DNA of 64,000 bases from Anaerolineales bacterium UBA6055. GTDB taxonomy: Bacteria > Chloroflexota > Anaerolineae > Aggregatilineales > Phototrophicaceae. This document shows positions 50,142 through 59,341 of this stretch, in pieces; positions within the stretch are counted from its first letter, which is position 1; every line of letters starts with the position of its first letter. The stretch is from NCBI GenBank assembly GCA_002428985.1, contig DIYL01000002.1:434001-498000 (forward strand). The letters are read 5' to 3'. The notes beneath the pieces were generated by a model, which saw only the letters and a list, made by a program, of their open reading frames with translations, searched no databases and was not told the origin of the DNA. The position numbers and the translations under genes are program-made.

Positions 50142-51668
50142 TTAGTTCAAAGACCAACCACCCGGGAAGTGATCAAACTCGAATTCGGTCAACTGATATG
50201 TGGTTGATGTCGCAATCTCAAAGATATAGATATTATAAACACCACCTGCCCGATCACTCGCAAAAGCAACAAATGTGCCTGTTGGGTCAAGCACCGGATT
50301 TGTCTCATCATCTAATGTAGCAATCATAAGCGATGTGGCAGCAGATTCTGGCAAGACCCGCAAAGCATAAATATCGCCACTATCTGGTTGTCCCGAAGGA
50401 TGCGCACGGAAAACCCCTTGTTGGTTGTCGGGATTCCACATCGGGTCAGATTCGATGAGTGCGTCTCCATCGTTTGTCATTTGAATTTGATCAAGCGTAA
50501 TTGGGTCAATCAATACGATGTCCGTCCCTTGACCAGGATCTTGGCGAACCGCAAGCACACGCGTTCCATCTTGAGAAATCGCAGGTGTTGTATAATTTGC
50601 ACCGTCATTCGTCAATTGTGTAAATGTCGCCGTCTGTACACCGGAAGTTGTATCAACTAAAAATACTTCCCGTAAACCTGTCGCCCTTACGGTCGCATCA
50701 ACAACAAACCGATTACCATCAGCAGAGACACTTGGATTTCCAACTTCAATGGCACCTGCTTCGCCCCATAATGCAGCGAACCCAGTAATTGAACCTTGAG
50801 GGTCACTCATCTCTAAAATGACAAGGGCAGTTTCTTCAAAACGACGGTTAAACCGTTCGAATAACACAACTTGTCCGGGAACATTTGATACAATATTACG
50901 TCCATCTTCGTTGATAATCTCACCCTTCGGCTCTAAACCGTTTGCGCGTAAGGTGAAAATATCTAGATACCCTTGACCAGACGTATCACGTCCACCCCAT
51001 CCATAAATTGTGCCTGGTAAATTCGATGGCACTAATGCCACTTCTTGTGCCCGGAAACTGGCAACACCTTCTGTGGGGGTTGGTGTCCATGTCGCAAAGG
51101 CAGGATCAGGGGTCCGTGTAAATGTTGCAGATGGTGTAATTAACGACTGGGCTAACTCTGTTGCAGAAATCGCAACTTGTATTTCGGTTAGGGCAATGGC
51201 AGTTTCATTTGCTGTAAATGCTTCAACTGTTCCAGTAGCATTTCTGGCAATGCTCGTCAATTCTATCCGTTGTCCCTGTTTATTCCCATTGATGACAGAC
51301 AACAGCATAAATGTAATCGTGAAGACAATTAAAATGTACGCTGCCGAACCAATTGCAGCTCGACGTATCATCACACGGGTAATCCCAGGATAAACTTCCT
51401 CTTCGGATTTCCCTTTCTCGATTTTCTCTTCACTCTTAGCAAGTGCTTTTTGCGCATACTCATTTGTTGGGTCAAGTTGCAAAATAGTTGTCAAACAAAT
51501 GCGTTTCTCGGCATCATTTTCAACAACTTTTGATAGTGCAACCCATGCCTCAACATTTTCTTCATCTTCTTCGACCAGTTGATACAACAGGTTGCGCGCT
51601 GTTTCATTATCCCCTGTGGTCATCGCCCTAAGGGCATCTTGATACATTTTTTGAAGGTCTTCACTCAT
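50142..51668 (-). CDS. TPR-transmembrane-TolB-like propeller protein, paralogue 2
   Basis: The 508-residue protein has a TPR-type helical N-terminus in the cytoplasm (about 4-80, MYQDALRAMTTGDNETARNL), a membrane helix near 105-127, a Thr/Ala/Pro-rich linker and an exterior propeller with TolB-like repeats (SQDGTRVLAVRQD, DPTGTFVAFASDRAGGVYNIY). The topology would link inner partners to an outer sensor. It is 32 bp after its paralogue at 51701, in one operon. Confidence 0.8.
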   Translation of the reverse strand: MSEDLQKMYQDALRAMTTGDNETARNLLYQLVEEDEENVEAWVALSKVVENDAEKRICLTTILQLDPTNEYAQKALAKSEEKIEKGKSEEEVYPGITRVMIRRAAIGSAAYILIVFTITFMLLSVINGNKQGQRIELTSIARNATGTVEAFTANETAIALTEIQVAISATELAQSLITPSATFTRTPDPAFATWTPTPTEGVASFRAQEVALVPSNLPGTIYGWGGRDTSGQGYLDIFTLRANGLEPKGEIINEDGRNIVSNVPGQVVLFERFNRRFEETALVILEMSDPQGSITGFAALWGEAGAIEVGNPSVSADGNRFVVDATVRATGLREVFLVDTTSGVQTATFTQLTNDGANYTTPAISQDGTRVLAVRQDPGQGTDIVLIDPITLDQIQMTNDGDALIESDPMWNPDNQQGVFRAHPSGQPDSGDIYALRVLPESAATSLMIATLDDETNPVLDPTGTFVAFASDRAGGVYNIYIFEIATSTTYQLTEFEFDHFPGGWSLN

Positions 51669-51700
51669 CGGAGTGTCTCTCCATGTGTTGTGTTAATCAA

Positions 51701-53254
51701 TTAATTTTGTGCTTGAACACGGAAAATTAGCATCGGACGATAATCAATAGTTTCAGCAATATTTTCGGTGTTCGTTAGTCGAATGATTTCTCGACGATCC
51801 ACACTAACAAGATATGCTTGAAAACGCTCATCCTCACGATTCGAAATAAAGCTAATATAACGACGGTCAGGTGTAAATGATGGATTCTTATCTTCGGCAC
51901 CCCGATCATCTAATGTCATCACTTGCCGTCTTAATCCTTCACTATCCATCATCAGAATATCGCCGTCACCGTCACCAGTATTGACATAAGCAATCCAGTT
52001 ACCATCATCCGACCATTTCGGCTGTAAGCTACTTCCTTGATCATTCGTGAGTTGTGTGATGGTATTCAAACTATCATCCGTCGACACTTGACCACCACTT
52101 TGCTGTAGCACAAATTCTAAAACTTGAATTTCAAACGAACCCGAAAATTCGCGATCCGATGCAAATACAACGCGTGTACCGTCAGGTGACCAATCAGGGT
52201 CACGGTCTTGAATATTTTCATTATCCGTCAATTGAGCCACAACACGGGTGTTAATATCGACTAACCATAGCTCATCGTCACCGTCAAAGTCCGATACAAA
52301 GATAAGTTGATTGGCTTCCGGTGAAAATGTCGGACTATGTGCTGATGCGGTTCGTGTAAATGTTAGTTGTTCTGCCGATGCCGGATCATCTGATGGCCCG
52401 ACAAAAATTTCGGTAACCGTTGTTTCTGTATCAAATACTTCATCGGCCGGATATGTAACATCTTTGACAAGTGCAACCGTTCGACCAGATAAATCATAGA
52501 TCACATCGCGCACATTACCCTCAATTAATTGCGGATTTTGTGCCAACCCATCAACTTTAAACAATACTGGGCTCGGATTATTTTGTTCCCGTTCAATCAA
52601 AAATGCTTCAAATTCAGGTAGTGGGAACGGTGTCGCCGTCGGAACAGGTGTGTTGGTTTGCGTTGCAGTTGCTGTAGGTGTAAATGTTGGTGGCAACGTC
52701 GGAGCTTCACGCGTCACAATAACTTCCACAGGGTCAGTCGGGCGTGGTGTACTAGACGGTGTGACAGGCGTTGGTGTATCTGTAAACCGCTCAACAACTT
52801 CAGCCTGCTCGCTTAAGTTAGTGAATGCTAAAAACCCAACACCAATAGCTAGTGCTAATGTGACAATCAAGCCAATCTCAAATGGAGATAAGCGCGATAA
52901 TGCCCCACCTTCTCCCGTATCTGCTGGTTCTGGAGCGGCGCTGCGCTGCTGTGCTCGATCTTGGTCCATCTGTGCAGCGACTGATTCAACTTGATCGCTA
53001 CGTCGCTGACTCAGTTGTGCCAATGCATCACGTGCCCGTTTATTATTGGGGTTCACACGCACAACTTGTTGCAGATACATACGCCGTTCTGCTGATGAGG
53101 TCACTGACGAAGCCAACCAGATCAACGCAAGTTCATTATTTGGATCTTCTGCTATCACTTGCTTTAAGAGACGTTGCGCTGTTTCTCGATCACCAGCCCG
53201 AGCCGCACGCACACCATTATCTAAAATCTCTTGTAATCTGCCAAATTCGGACAA
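51701..53254 (-). CDS. TPR-transmembrane-TolB-like propeller protein, paralogue 1
   Basis: The 517-residue protein has the same order as its neighbour: TPR/helical N-terminus (GDRETAQRLLKQVIAEDPNNELALIWLASSV), a membrane helix near 126-146, a Thr/Pro-rich linker of about 55 residues and PD40/TolB blades such as SPDGTRVVFASDREFSG and TPDRRYISFISNRED. The start is TTG with GGAGA seven bases upstream. Duplicated genes in tandem share the Thr/Pro-rich linker and blade order. Confidence 0.8.
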   Translation of the reverse strand: MSEFGRLQEILDNGVRAARAGDRETAQRLLKQVIAEDPNNELALIWLASSVTSSAERRMYLQQVVRVNPNNKRARDALAQLSQRRSDQVESVAAQMDQDRAQQRSAAPEPADTGEGGALSRLSPFEIGLIVTLALAIGVGFLAFTNLSEQAEVVERFTDTPTPVTPSSTPRPTDPVEVIVTREAPTLPPTFTPTATATQTNTPVPTATPFPLPEFEAFLIEREQNNPSPVLFKVDGLAQNPQLIEGNVRDVIYDLSGRTVALVKDVTYPADEVFDTETTVTEIFVGPSDDPASAEQLTFTRTASAHSPTFSPEANQLIFVSDFDGDDELWLVDINTRVVAQLTDNENIQDRDPDWSPDGTRVVFASDREFSGSFEIQVLEFVLQQSGGQVSTDDSLNTITQLTNDQGSSLQPKWSDDGNWIAYVNTGDGDGDILMMDSEGLRRQVMTLDDRGAEDKNPSFTPDRRYISFISNREDERFQAYLVSVDRREIIRLTNTENIAETIDYRPMLIFRVQAQN

Positions 53255-53325
53255 ACCACTGTCTCCAGTTCACACGTTTAATGAATCATCTTTAACTATA
53301 ATGCACAACAGTTTTTTCTACAAAA

Positions 53326-54126
53326 TTAACTGTCGGATGGTTGTTTAGGGGCTTGCCCACGCAAAACCTCAAACAATAATTTCAGATTATCCACATCTTC
53401 TAGTGGAATCTGATACCAATTTTCATCTGTTTCTGAGGCGATGGTCAACTTCCCACCTTTGGCGCCAAAACCAGCAAATGCCCCCCACGCAAGAGTCCGA
53501 TCATTTCCTGTAATGCCGACTTCACTGATGCTAAATGCATCCCCAAAGTTGACCGACTCACCATTTTTCAGTGCACGTGTTACCTTATTACGCAGGATCG
53601 AATTAATCCCGAACTCTAAATTATGCCCTAACTTTTCAATGTCAGTATAGAGGTTCGTCGCCGTCATCACTTCATCACGGATTGTTCGGATGGTGAAGAC
53701 ATATACATTACGCCGGAACAATCCACCAAAATAGCGAAGACGCTCAGCTTTTTGCCGAAAGCTAACGACCTCACTGTAGTGGAAATCAGCTATCACAGAG
53801 CCTTCACGATAGTTAAAACCATACTCATAGAGAATAAATTCCCGATTCCACAAATGCATGACATACCAACTCAATGCCAAAGCGACCCCTGCAAACGAAA
53901 AAATCAAGACAATAGAAGCCGCTTGATCATCAAGATTATAGAAGACCAACTGCAATAATGACGTAATGATGAAGTAAACCACACCAGCTTGGATAAGGAG
54001 GCGCATCCGATTCACCGGATGGTGCGAGATATATTTTCCCAGCAATTCATCACGCTTAAAAAACAGCTCATCATTCTCATCTTCACCGGTCTGTAGGATG
54101 TCGTCGGCTTCAAGTGTATCTGTCAT
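53326..54126 (-). CDS. PH-domain (YdbS-like) membrane protein
   Basis: The 266-residue protein has an acidic N-terminus, two close membrane helices (about 43-63 and 70-92), and a cytoplasmic bacterial PH-like domain (HLWNREFILYEYGFNYREGSVIADFHYSEVVSF). It is likely a structural or lipid-linked membrane protein. It precedes the TPR-TolB pair on the same strand. Confidence 0.7.
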   Translation of the reverse strand: MTDTLEADDILQTGEDENDELFFKRDELLGKYISHHPVNRMRLLIQAGVVYFIITSLLQLVFYNLDDQAASIVLIFSFAGVALALSWYVMHLWNREFILYEYGFNYREGSVIADFHYSEVVSFRQKAERLRYFGGLFRRNVYVFTIRTIRDEVMTATNLYTDIEKLGHNLEFGINSILRNKVTRALKNGESVNFGDAFSISEVGITGNDRTLAWGAFAGFGAKGGKLTIASETDENWYQIPLEDVDNLKLLFEVLRGQAPKQPSDS

Positions 54127-54318
54127 CGAGTTTACCGCTTTATCTATACTTTGTATGTCATGTTTGATGTCGCTCGTTAAAAAACCTGTAGGGTTGACGT
54201 TATTTCCTCAACCATTATCTGAGACAATATAACAACTTCCCCTCATATTTTTATCAAGCGTACATCATTAAGTCCAATGTATCACATATTTGTGAAAACA
54301 ATCTAAATTCGGGATAAA

Positions 54319-54897
54319 TTACTCATCCAATAGAGTGATTGTTTCACCCTCCATGTTGGTAATTGTCGCCAATGCATGAATCGGAATATCATATTTGTCC
54401 AGCATCCGATCACGCCCACCTTCAAATGTCTTTTCGACAACAACCCCCACACCGACTAAATTAGCCTTCGCACTCATGACAATACGTGCCAGTGCCATCA
54501 ACGTCTTACCTGTCGCCAAAAAGTCGTCAATAATTAGGATATTTTCATCTTCATGCAAAAATTCTGATGACACAAGCAACATCGTTTCGCCACCTTTGGT
54601 ATGGCTTGGTGCAGTTTCAAGGAAAACAGGTCCTGCCATCGTGATCGGTTTTTTCTTGCGAGCATAAACAATTGGAACACCCAATTCCATTCCTGCCATC
54701 AGCGCTGGAGCAATACCCGAAATCTCAGCTGTCAAAATCCGATCAATCTCAACATCAGCAAATTTTTCAGCAAATTCTTTACCCATCCCAACCATCAGTT
54801 GTGGATCAAGTTGATGATTAATCAAACTATCGACTTTTAGGATACCTTCACCAAGGTTTTTACCCTCAGCTTGAATGCGCTTGACCAGTTCTTTCAT
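54319..54897 (-). CDS. xpt: Xanthine phosphoribosyltransferase
   Basis: The 192-residue protein matches Xpt, which salvages xanthine to XMP with PRPP. It has DVEIDRILTAEISGIAPALM, ARKKKPITM and the PRPP-binding loop ILIIDDFLATGKTL near residue 120. Length is normal. I see no purine riboswitch in the 167 bp upstream. GGGAG lies before the ATG. It is divergent from the kinase-NACHT gene. Confidence 0.92.
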   Translation of the reverse strand: MKELVKRIQAEGKNLGEGILKVDSLINHQLDPQLMVGMGKEFAEKFADVEIDRILTAEISGIAPALMAGMELGVPIVYARKKKPITMAGPVFLETAPSHTKGGETMLLVSSEFLHEDENILIIDDFLATGKTLMALARIVMSAKANLVGVGVVVEKTFEGGRDRMLDKYDIPIHALATITNMEGETITLLDE

Positions 54898-55064
54898 AAA
54901 TTAACTCCCTAGTGAAATGCGTAAGTTGAACCAACTCTATTTTAGCGTCTGCAAAAGATTGTGAACAGGTAATGGCTTTTGTTGTTTTTACAAAAATTTT
55001 GTAGCATAATTTGTAACTTTCGCCGATAATGGAAAGTGGTTTGGGAAGTGCGTACGGGCTGTAA

Positions 55065-57950
55065 ATGGACTTAATTGGACAGGTAATCCGCAATTATGAA
55101 ATCCGGCAACAGATTGCATCGGGTGGTTATGGTGCAGTTTATGAAGCATGGGATAGTAGTGTTAAGCGGTCGGTCGCTATCAAGACTATTTTGCCAGAAT
55201 ACGCCAATGAAGAGGAATTTAAACGACGCTTTGAGAGCGAAGCCCAACTTGTCGCCCAACTCGAACATCCTCATATCATCCCAATTCATCAATATTGGCA
55301 AGATGACGACGGCGCATTTTTAGTCATGCGGTATATCCGAGGGGGTAACCTCCGCGATATTATGGCGCGTCACGGTAAGATATCGGCGATACAAATACAA
55401 CGGATTATTAAACAACTCGCCTCAGCATTAGATGTATCACATACTCACGGTGTCGTACATCGTGACATTAAGCCCGAGAATATCTTGCTTGACCCACAGG
55501 GAAATTCATACCTGGGTGACTTTGGCATAGCTAAAAACTTACATACCGATGACGACATCACCGCCACTGATAGTATTATCGGAACATGGAAATATCTATC
55601 GCCGGAACAAATCAAAAACGAGGGTATATCAGCACAGTCCGACCAATATGCAGTAGCTGTCATGCTCTACGAGATGTTAACAGGTGAACATCCATTTAAG
55701 GACACCCCTGTGACGATGATGCTCATTAAGCATATGCAAGAGCCATTGCCCAATCTTTTGGATAATCGCCCTGACTTACCAGAAGCATTAAACACAGTGA
55801 TCCAACGGGCAACAATGAAACAACCCGAAGGCCGTTATTCTAATATGACGGCATTTGCCAACGCTTTTAACAATGTGATTGATGGTGTATCGATCAAGAT
55901 GGCAATGGCCGATACAGAACCCAATATCACCGAGCCAATCTATATACCAACCCCACGTGCAAAAACACCACAAGCAAGAACTCGATTTGCAATGATTCGG
56001 AATGTGCGTAAGTTCTGGATAGAGGGCGTATTACAAACATCGCTGGCAAATGTCGAACTACTTGATCTGGGGCTTTCACCAGATTATGACAGTGTCAATC
56101 ACCCGTGGCAGAAGTTGCTCAATATCAGCACAGGTGAAGATGGTCAACCACTGACTAGCAACCAAATTATGACCTACTTCGAGAACCTCAATGGGAAATT
56201 ATTGGTGATGGGCGACCCCGGTGCTGGCAAAACAACCATGCTCCTAAACCTGACCAAACAACTATTACGTCGCGCTGAACTCGACCCTGCCTACCCAATC
56301 CCCGTCGTGCTAAATCTGTCAACATGGTCACAATCCCGACCAAGTATCGAAGAATGGATTGAAGACGAACTACATAATAAATACCAGACCCCGCGTCAAA
56401 TAGCAAAGGAATGGATCGAAGGAGACAACCTCACTTTAATGCTCGATGGCTTAGATGAGGTTGATGTGCAATATCGTAATAACTGCGTAGGGGCAATCAA
56501 CACCTACCGCGAAAAACACGGATTTGTCGATATTGTTCTTTGTTGCCGTACCGAAGAGTATCAAGACCTGATTACACAGGTTATGCTCAATGGTGCAATT
56601 CGCATCGATCCGTTAACATCCCAACAAATCCGTGACTATCTCGCCACCTTAGGTGAAGTCGGCACACATACGCAAAGCCTCATCGACACAGACCCAACAT
56701 TTCAGGAACTTAGTCGAGCACCCTTAACCTTGCGCATTCTGGTTCAAACCTATCAAAATGTCCCCACAGGCGCAGTCGAAACCTTCAATGATCCAGTTGC
56801 TCAACGCCGTCAATTATTTGAACGCTATAGTCGAGAGATGATTAATCGACGGGTCAATGAGACACAGTATTCTGCCAACACAATCCAAAATAATCTTGTC
56901 TGGCTCGCCCAGCAAATGCAAAGTCATAATCTCAGCATCTTCCAGATCGAAGATTTGCAACCCGATTGGCTCGATGTAAAAGCGAGATCAACTTATAATC
57001 AGCTATTTGTAACCGCAAATGTCGTAACACAAGCCAGTTTTTGGGGCTTGCCTCGCCTATTACAAGGGGATGAGATCGCGGGTATGTCAAACTTAGCCAA
57101 GACACTCATCTGGGGACTCAGTGGTACAACATGGGGCATTGCAATCGGATCGGGTGCATGGATGCGCTGGTTTGTTCCATGGATTATAGGGCTGGCATTT
57201 GCCCTCGGGATTGCAGTAGATAATTCGGCAGATAGAGGAATCGCAGCATTAGCGAATCTGCCTGTTGGCATCATGATTTACGGTGGGATGCTCTATTCCG
57301 CACATGTCATCATGAAAAATAATGGATTCACACATAACCATATTCATACTGTGGATCTACTTCGGTTCTCGCGGCAGCATGTTCGACCAATGACAGCCAT
57401 TATCGGTATATTGGCAGGTAGTGCGACAACATTTGTGAATAGTGGCGTCTATAATGGTGATCCCGCGACAACTAACGAAATGATTGCTGGGATTATATTG
57501 GGTGCAATCGGTGGTGGTGCCAGTGCAATATTGATTAGTGGGTTACGTGTCACCCCCATTTCACAAACTGTCCAACCCAACCAAAGAATGCGTGAAACAC
57601 TATTCAATGGCATACGCATGGGACTACTCATCGCGGCGGTATTCTTTATCACAATTTTCCTCGCAACTGTACCTGTCAGCACTGTGACATTTGGAATTAT
57701 TCAGGGGGTTATTTCCGGATTGGCATTTGGGATCAATGGATTCATGATTTTTGGTGGATATGCTGTCTTCCAACATCTCATTGTCCGCTATCTACTCGTG
57801 CGTAATGGACACATTGAGATCAATTATGCCGACTTCCTCGATACCGCCACAGCACTCTTGCTCTTACGCAAGGTCGGTAGTGGTTATATATTCATTCATC
57901 GCTATCTGTTGGAATACTTTGCCGAGAAAGAACCGACAGATCGATCTTAA
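55065..57950 (+). CDS. Ser/Thr kinase-NACHT-membrane fusion protein
   Basis: The 961-residue protein joins an N-terminal Ser/Thr kinase (GSGG-type loop read as ASGGYG near 18, Lys40, HRD 132-134, DFG 152-154), a linker, a NACHT NTPase (GDPGAGKTT near 382-391 and LMLDGLDEV near 455), and about seven membrane helices from about 675 to 920. The sequence GYIFIHRYLLEYFAEK near the end is like the FxHRxxxEYFA motif that usually closes NACHT modules. NACHT proteins often act as oligomerising sensors, including in bacterial defence. It may instead be a general signalling protein. It overlaps the convergent azlD gene by 4 bp. Confidence 0.85.
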   Translation: MDLIGQVIRNYEIRQQIASGGYGAVYEAWDSSVKRSVAIKTILPEYANEEEFKRRFESEAQLVAQLEHPHIIPIHQYWQDDDGAFLVMRYIRGGNLRDIMARHGKISAIQIQRIIKQLASALDVSHTHGVVHRDIKPENILLDPQGNSYLGDFGIAKNLHTDDDITATDSIIGTWKYLSPEQIKNEGISAQSDQYAVAVMLYEMLTGEHPFKDTPVTMMLIKHMQEPLPNLLDNRPDLPEALNTVIQRATMKQPEGRYSNMTAFANAFNNVIDGVSIKMAMADTEPNITEPIYIPTPRAKTPQARTRFAMIRNVRKFWIEGVLQTSLANVELLDLGLSPDYDSVNHPWQKLLNISTGEDGQPLTSNQIMTYFENLNGKLLVMGDPGAGKTTMLLNLTKQLLRRAELDPAYPIPVVLNLSTWSQSRPSIEEWIEDELHNKYQTPRQIAKEWIEGDNLTLMLDGLDEVDVQYRNNCVGAINTYREKHGFVDIVLCCRTEEYQDLITQVMLNGAIRIDPLTSQQIRDYLATLGEVGTHTQSLIDTDPTFQELSRAPLTLRILVQTYQNVPTGAVETFNDPVAQRRQLFERYSREMINRRVNETQYSANTIQNNLVWLAQQMQSHNLSIFQIEDLQPDWLDVKARSTYNQLFVTANVVTQASFWGLPRLLQGDEIAGMSNLAKTLIWGLSGTTWGIAIGSGAWMRWFVPWIIGLAFALGIAVDNSADRGIAALANLPVGIMIYGGMLYSAHVIMKNNGFTHNHIHTVDLLRFSRQHVRPMTAIIGILAGSATTFVNSGVYNGDPATTNEMIAGIILGAIGGGASAILISGLRVTPISQTVQPNQRMRETLFNGIRMGLLIAAVFFITIFLATVPVSTVTFGIIQGVISGLAFGINGFMIFGGYAVFQHLIVRYLLVRNGHIEINYADFLDTATALLLLRKVGSGYIFIHRYLLEYFAEKEPTDRS

Positions 57951-58273
57951 ATCCCACCAAAGATCAACCGCCACAGGAAGAATGTCGCCATACCAAGGAC
58001 AATCGTCAACAATAAATTGCGGAATTTCCACGACACAACAATTGATACAATCCCACCAACCAAATAGGCATTACCAATTGTGATCGCCAACGAACCGTCA
58101 CGGATAAATAATTCCGGTACAATAATAGCCGTTAGCACAGCCACGGGTACAAACCGTAAGGCACGGAATACCCGTTCCGGTAATTGTATCCGCCCGACGA
58201 TCGCTAAGACTGGATACCGCGCTGAAAATGTCACAATCATCATGCCGAAGATTAACAAAAATTCTTGCATCAA
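57947..58273 (-). CDS. azlD: AzlD-like small branched-chain amino-acid exporter subunit
   Basis: The 108-residue protein has about four membrane helices and the AzlD pattern (FVPVAVLTAIIVPELF, NAYLVGGIVSIVVSW). AzlD normally works with the large subunit AzlC to export branched-chain amino acids. No azlC gene is adjacent on either side. Its 3' end overlaps the kinase-NACHT stop by 4 bp. Confidence 0.8.
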   Translation of the reverse strand: MMQEFLLIFGMMIVTFSARYPVLAIVGRIQLPERVFRALRFVPVAVLTAIIVPELFIRDGSLAITIGNAYLVGGIVSIVVSWKFRNLLLTIVLGMATFFLWRLIFGGI

Positions 58274-58295
58274 ATCTCACTTATGGAGGCTACTT

Positions 58296-58694
58296 ATGAA
58301 CATCACACATCTTGATCATCTTGTACTGACCGTTACCGATATTGACCGCAGTCTTAACTTCTACAGTCAAGTAATGGGCATGCAGATCATCACATTTGGA
58401 GACAATCGGAAAGCCCTTCAATTTGGTCAGCAGAAAATTAACCTACATCTTGCGGGTCACGAATTCGAACCAAAAGCGCATACACCCACAGTCGGGTCTG
58501 CAGATCTGTGTTTTATCTCGTCAACACCCATGCCAGATATTTTGAAGCACTTAGAGCAGAATAAGATTCAACCCTTGATACCGCCATCATATCGCACAGG
58601 GACAAAACATAAATTATTGTCGGTGTACTTTCGTGATCCCGACAACAATTTAATTGAAGTATCTAATTATGTCTTGGACGAAACTGCGGATTAA
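58296..58694 (+). CDS. VOC-superfamily (glyoxalase/fosfomycin-resistance-like) protein
   Basis: The 132-residue protein starts at ATG 58296, with GGAGG six bases upstream. It has LDHLVLTVTDIDRSLNFYSQV with His8, the central SADLCFIS strand and the DPDNNLIEVSNYV end with the metal-ligand Glu. A longer frame reading from 58080 would include 72 residues that do not resemble the family and overlap azlD. The substrate is unknown. Confidence 0.88.
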   Translation: MNITHLDHLVLTVTDIDRSLNFYSQVMGMQIITFGDNRKALQFGQQKINLHLAGHEFEPKAHTPTVGSADLCFISSTPMPDILKHLEQNKIQPLIPPSYRTGTKHKLLSVYFRDPDNNLIEVSNYVLDETAD

Positions 58695-59266
58695 TCGTCG
58701 AGCAGATTATCTAACTCGCTGGCATCTAAGTCATCATGATCATCCTCATCATCTGGGATGATGCCAGATTCAGGATGTTCTTCTTCCAAAATGCGTGTGA
58801 TCTGTTCCAAATGATCAAGATCGTGCAATCCAACTTGTTGCACTGCATCCGTCATCGTGAAACTCTCACGTTCAGGATGTACACCCGTGCGTTCCCATTG
58901 TTCATCCGTCAGTGACTTAAAAAATTCAAAGAATGTCTCACGGGATTTTTTGAGGTCATAATAGGCGTATGCTAGTTCCTCACCCTGATAGTTATTTTCG
59001 ATTGCCATCGCTTCATGGTCAAAGCCGGGCAGTTGCGGATGATCTTCTTCTAACATCATTTTGGCGCGGTTATAGAAAATCACATCAAAGTCACGTAGAT
59101 GACAGACAATCTCAATAATCGACCACCCCTCAGGACCATCATGTAACTCGTGGGCTTGTTCTTCCGAAAGGTTCTTAAGAATATGACCGAGAATGTCGCA
59201 TGTGGTGTTCATATGCCAGACAGCACGTTTGCGAATCTGTGTCATTGTCGTGGTTGGATTGTCCAT
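58691..59266 (-). CDS. DinB-family protein
   Basis: The 191-residue protein has the DinB/YfiT four-helix bundle with three metal-binding His positions: VCHLRDFD near residue 56 and LHDLDHL near 140-146. It also has a very acidic C-terminal tail (PDDEDDHDDLDASELDN). Members are thiol- or metal-dependent transferases, or unknown. It overlaps the VOC stop by 4 bp, tail to tail. Confidence 0.85.
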   Translation of the reverse strand: MDNPTTTMTQIRKRAVWHMNTTCDILGHILKNLSEEQAHELHDGPEGWSIIEIVCHLRDFDVIFYNRAKMMLEEDHPQLPGFDHEAMAIENNYQGEELAYAYYDLKKSRETFFEFFKSLTDEQWERTGVHPERESFTMTDAVQQVGLHDLDHLEQITRILEEEHPESGIIPDDEDDHDDLDASELDNLLDD

Positions 59267-59341
59267 GGGTTGCTTGCCCCTTTGTGTATAGTTGAATGAA
59301 TGCGACGATTCTAACGGGTTTACAAAAAATACGCTACAGTC

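Noticed and set aside
50388..50660. Plus-strand frames inside the TPR-TolB genes
   Set aside because: Shadows of the minus-strand coding sequence; no family likeness and no ribosome site.
54898..55064. A purine riboswitch upstream of xpt
   Set aside because: Xpt genes in Firmicutes often carry one, but the conserved pairing and core bases are not seen here.
58080..58295. An N-terminal extension of the VOC protein
   Set aside because: It overlaps the azlD gene on the other strand and shows no VOC likeness; ATG 58296 has GGAGG correctly placed.
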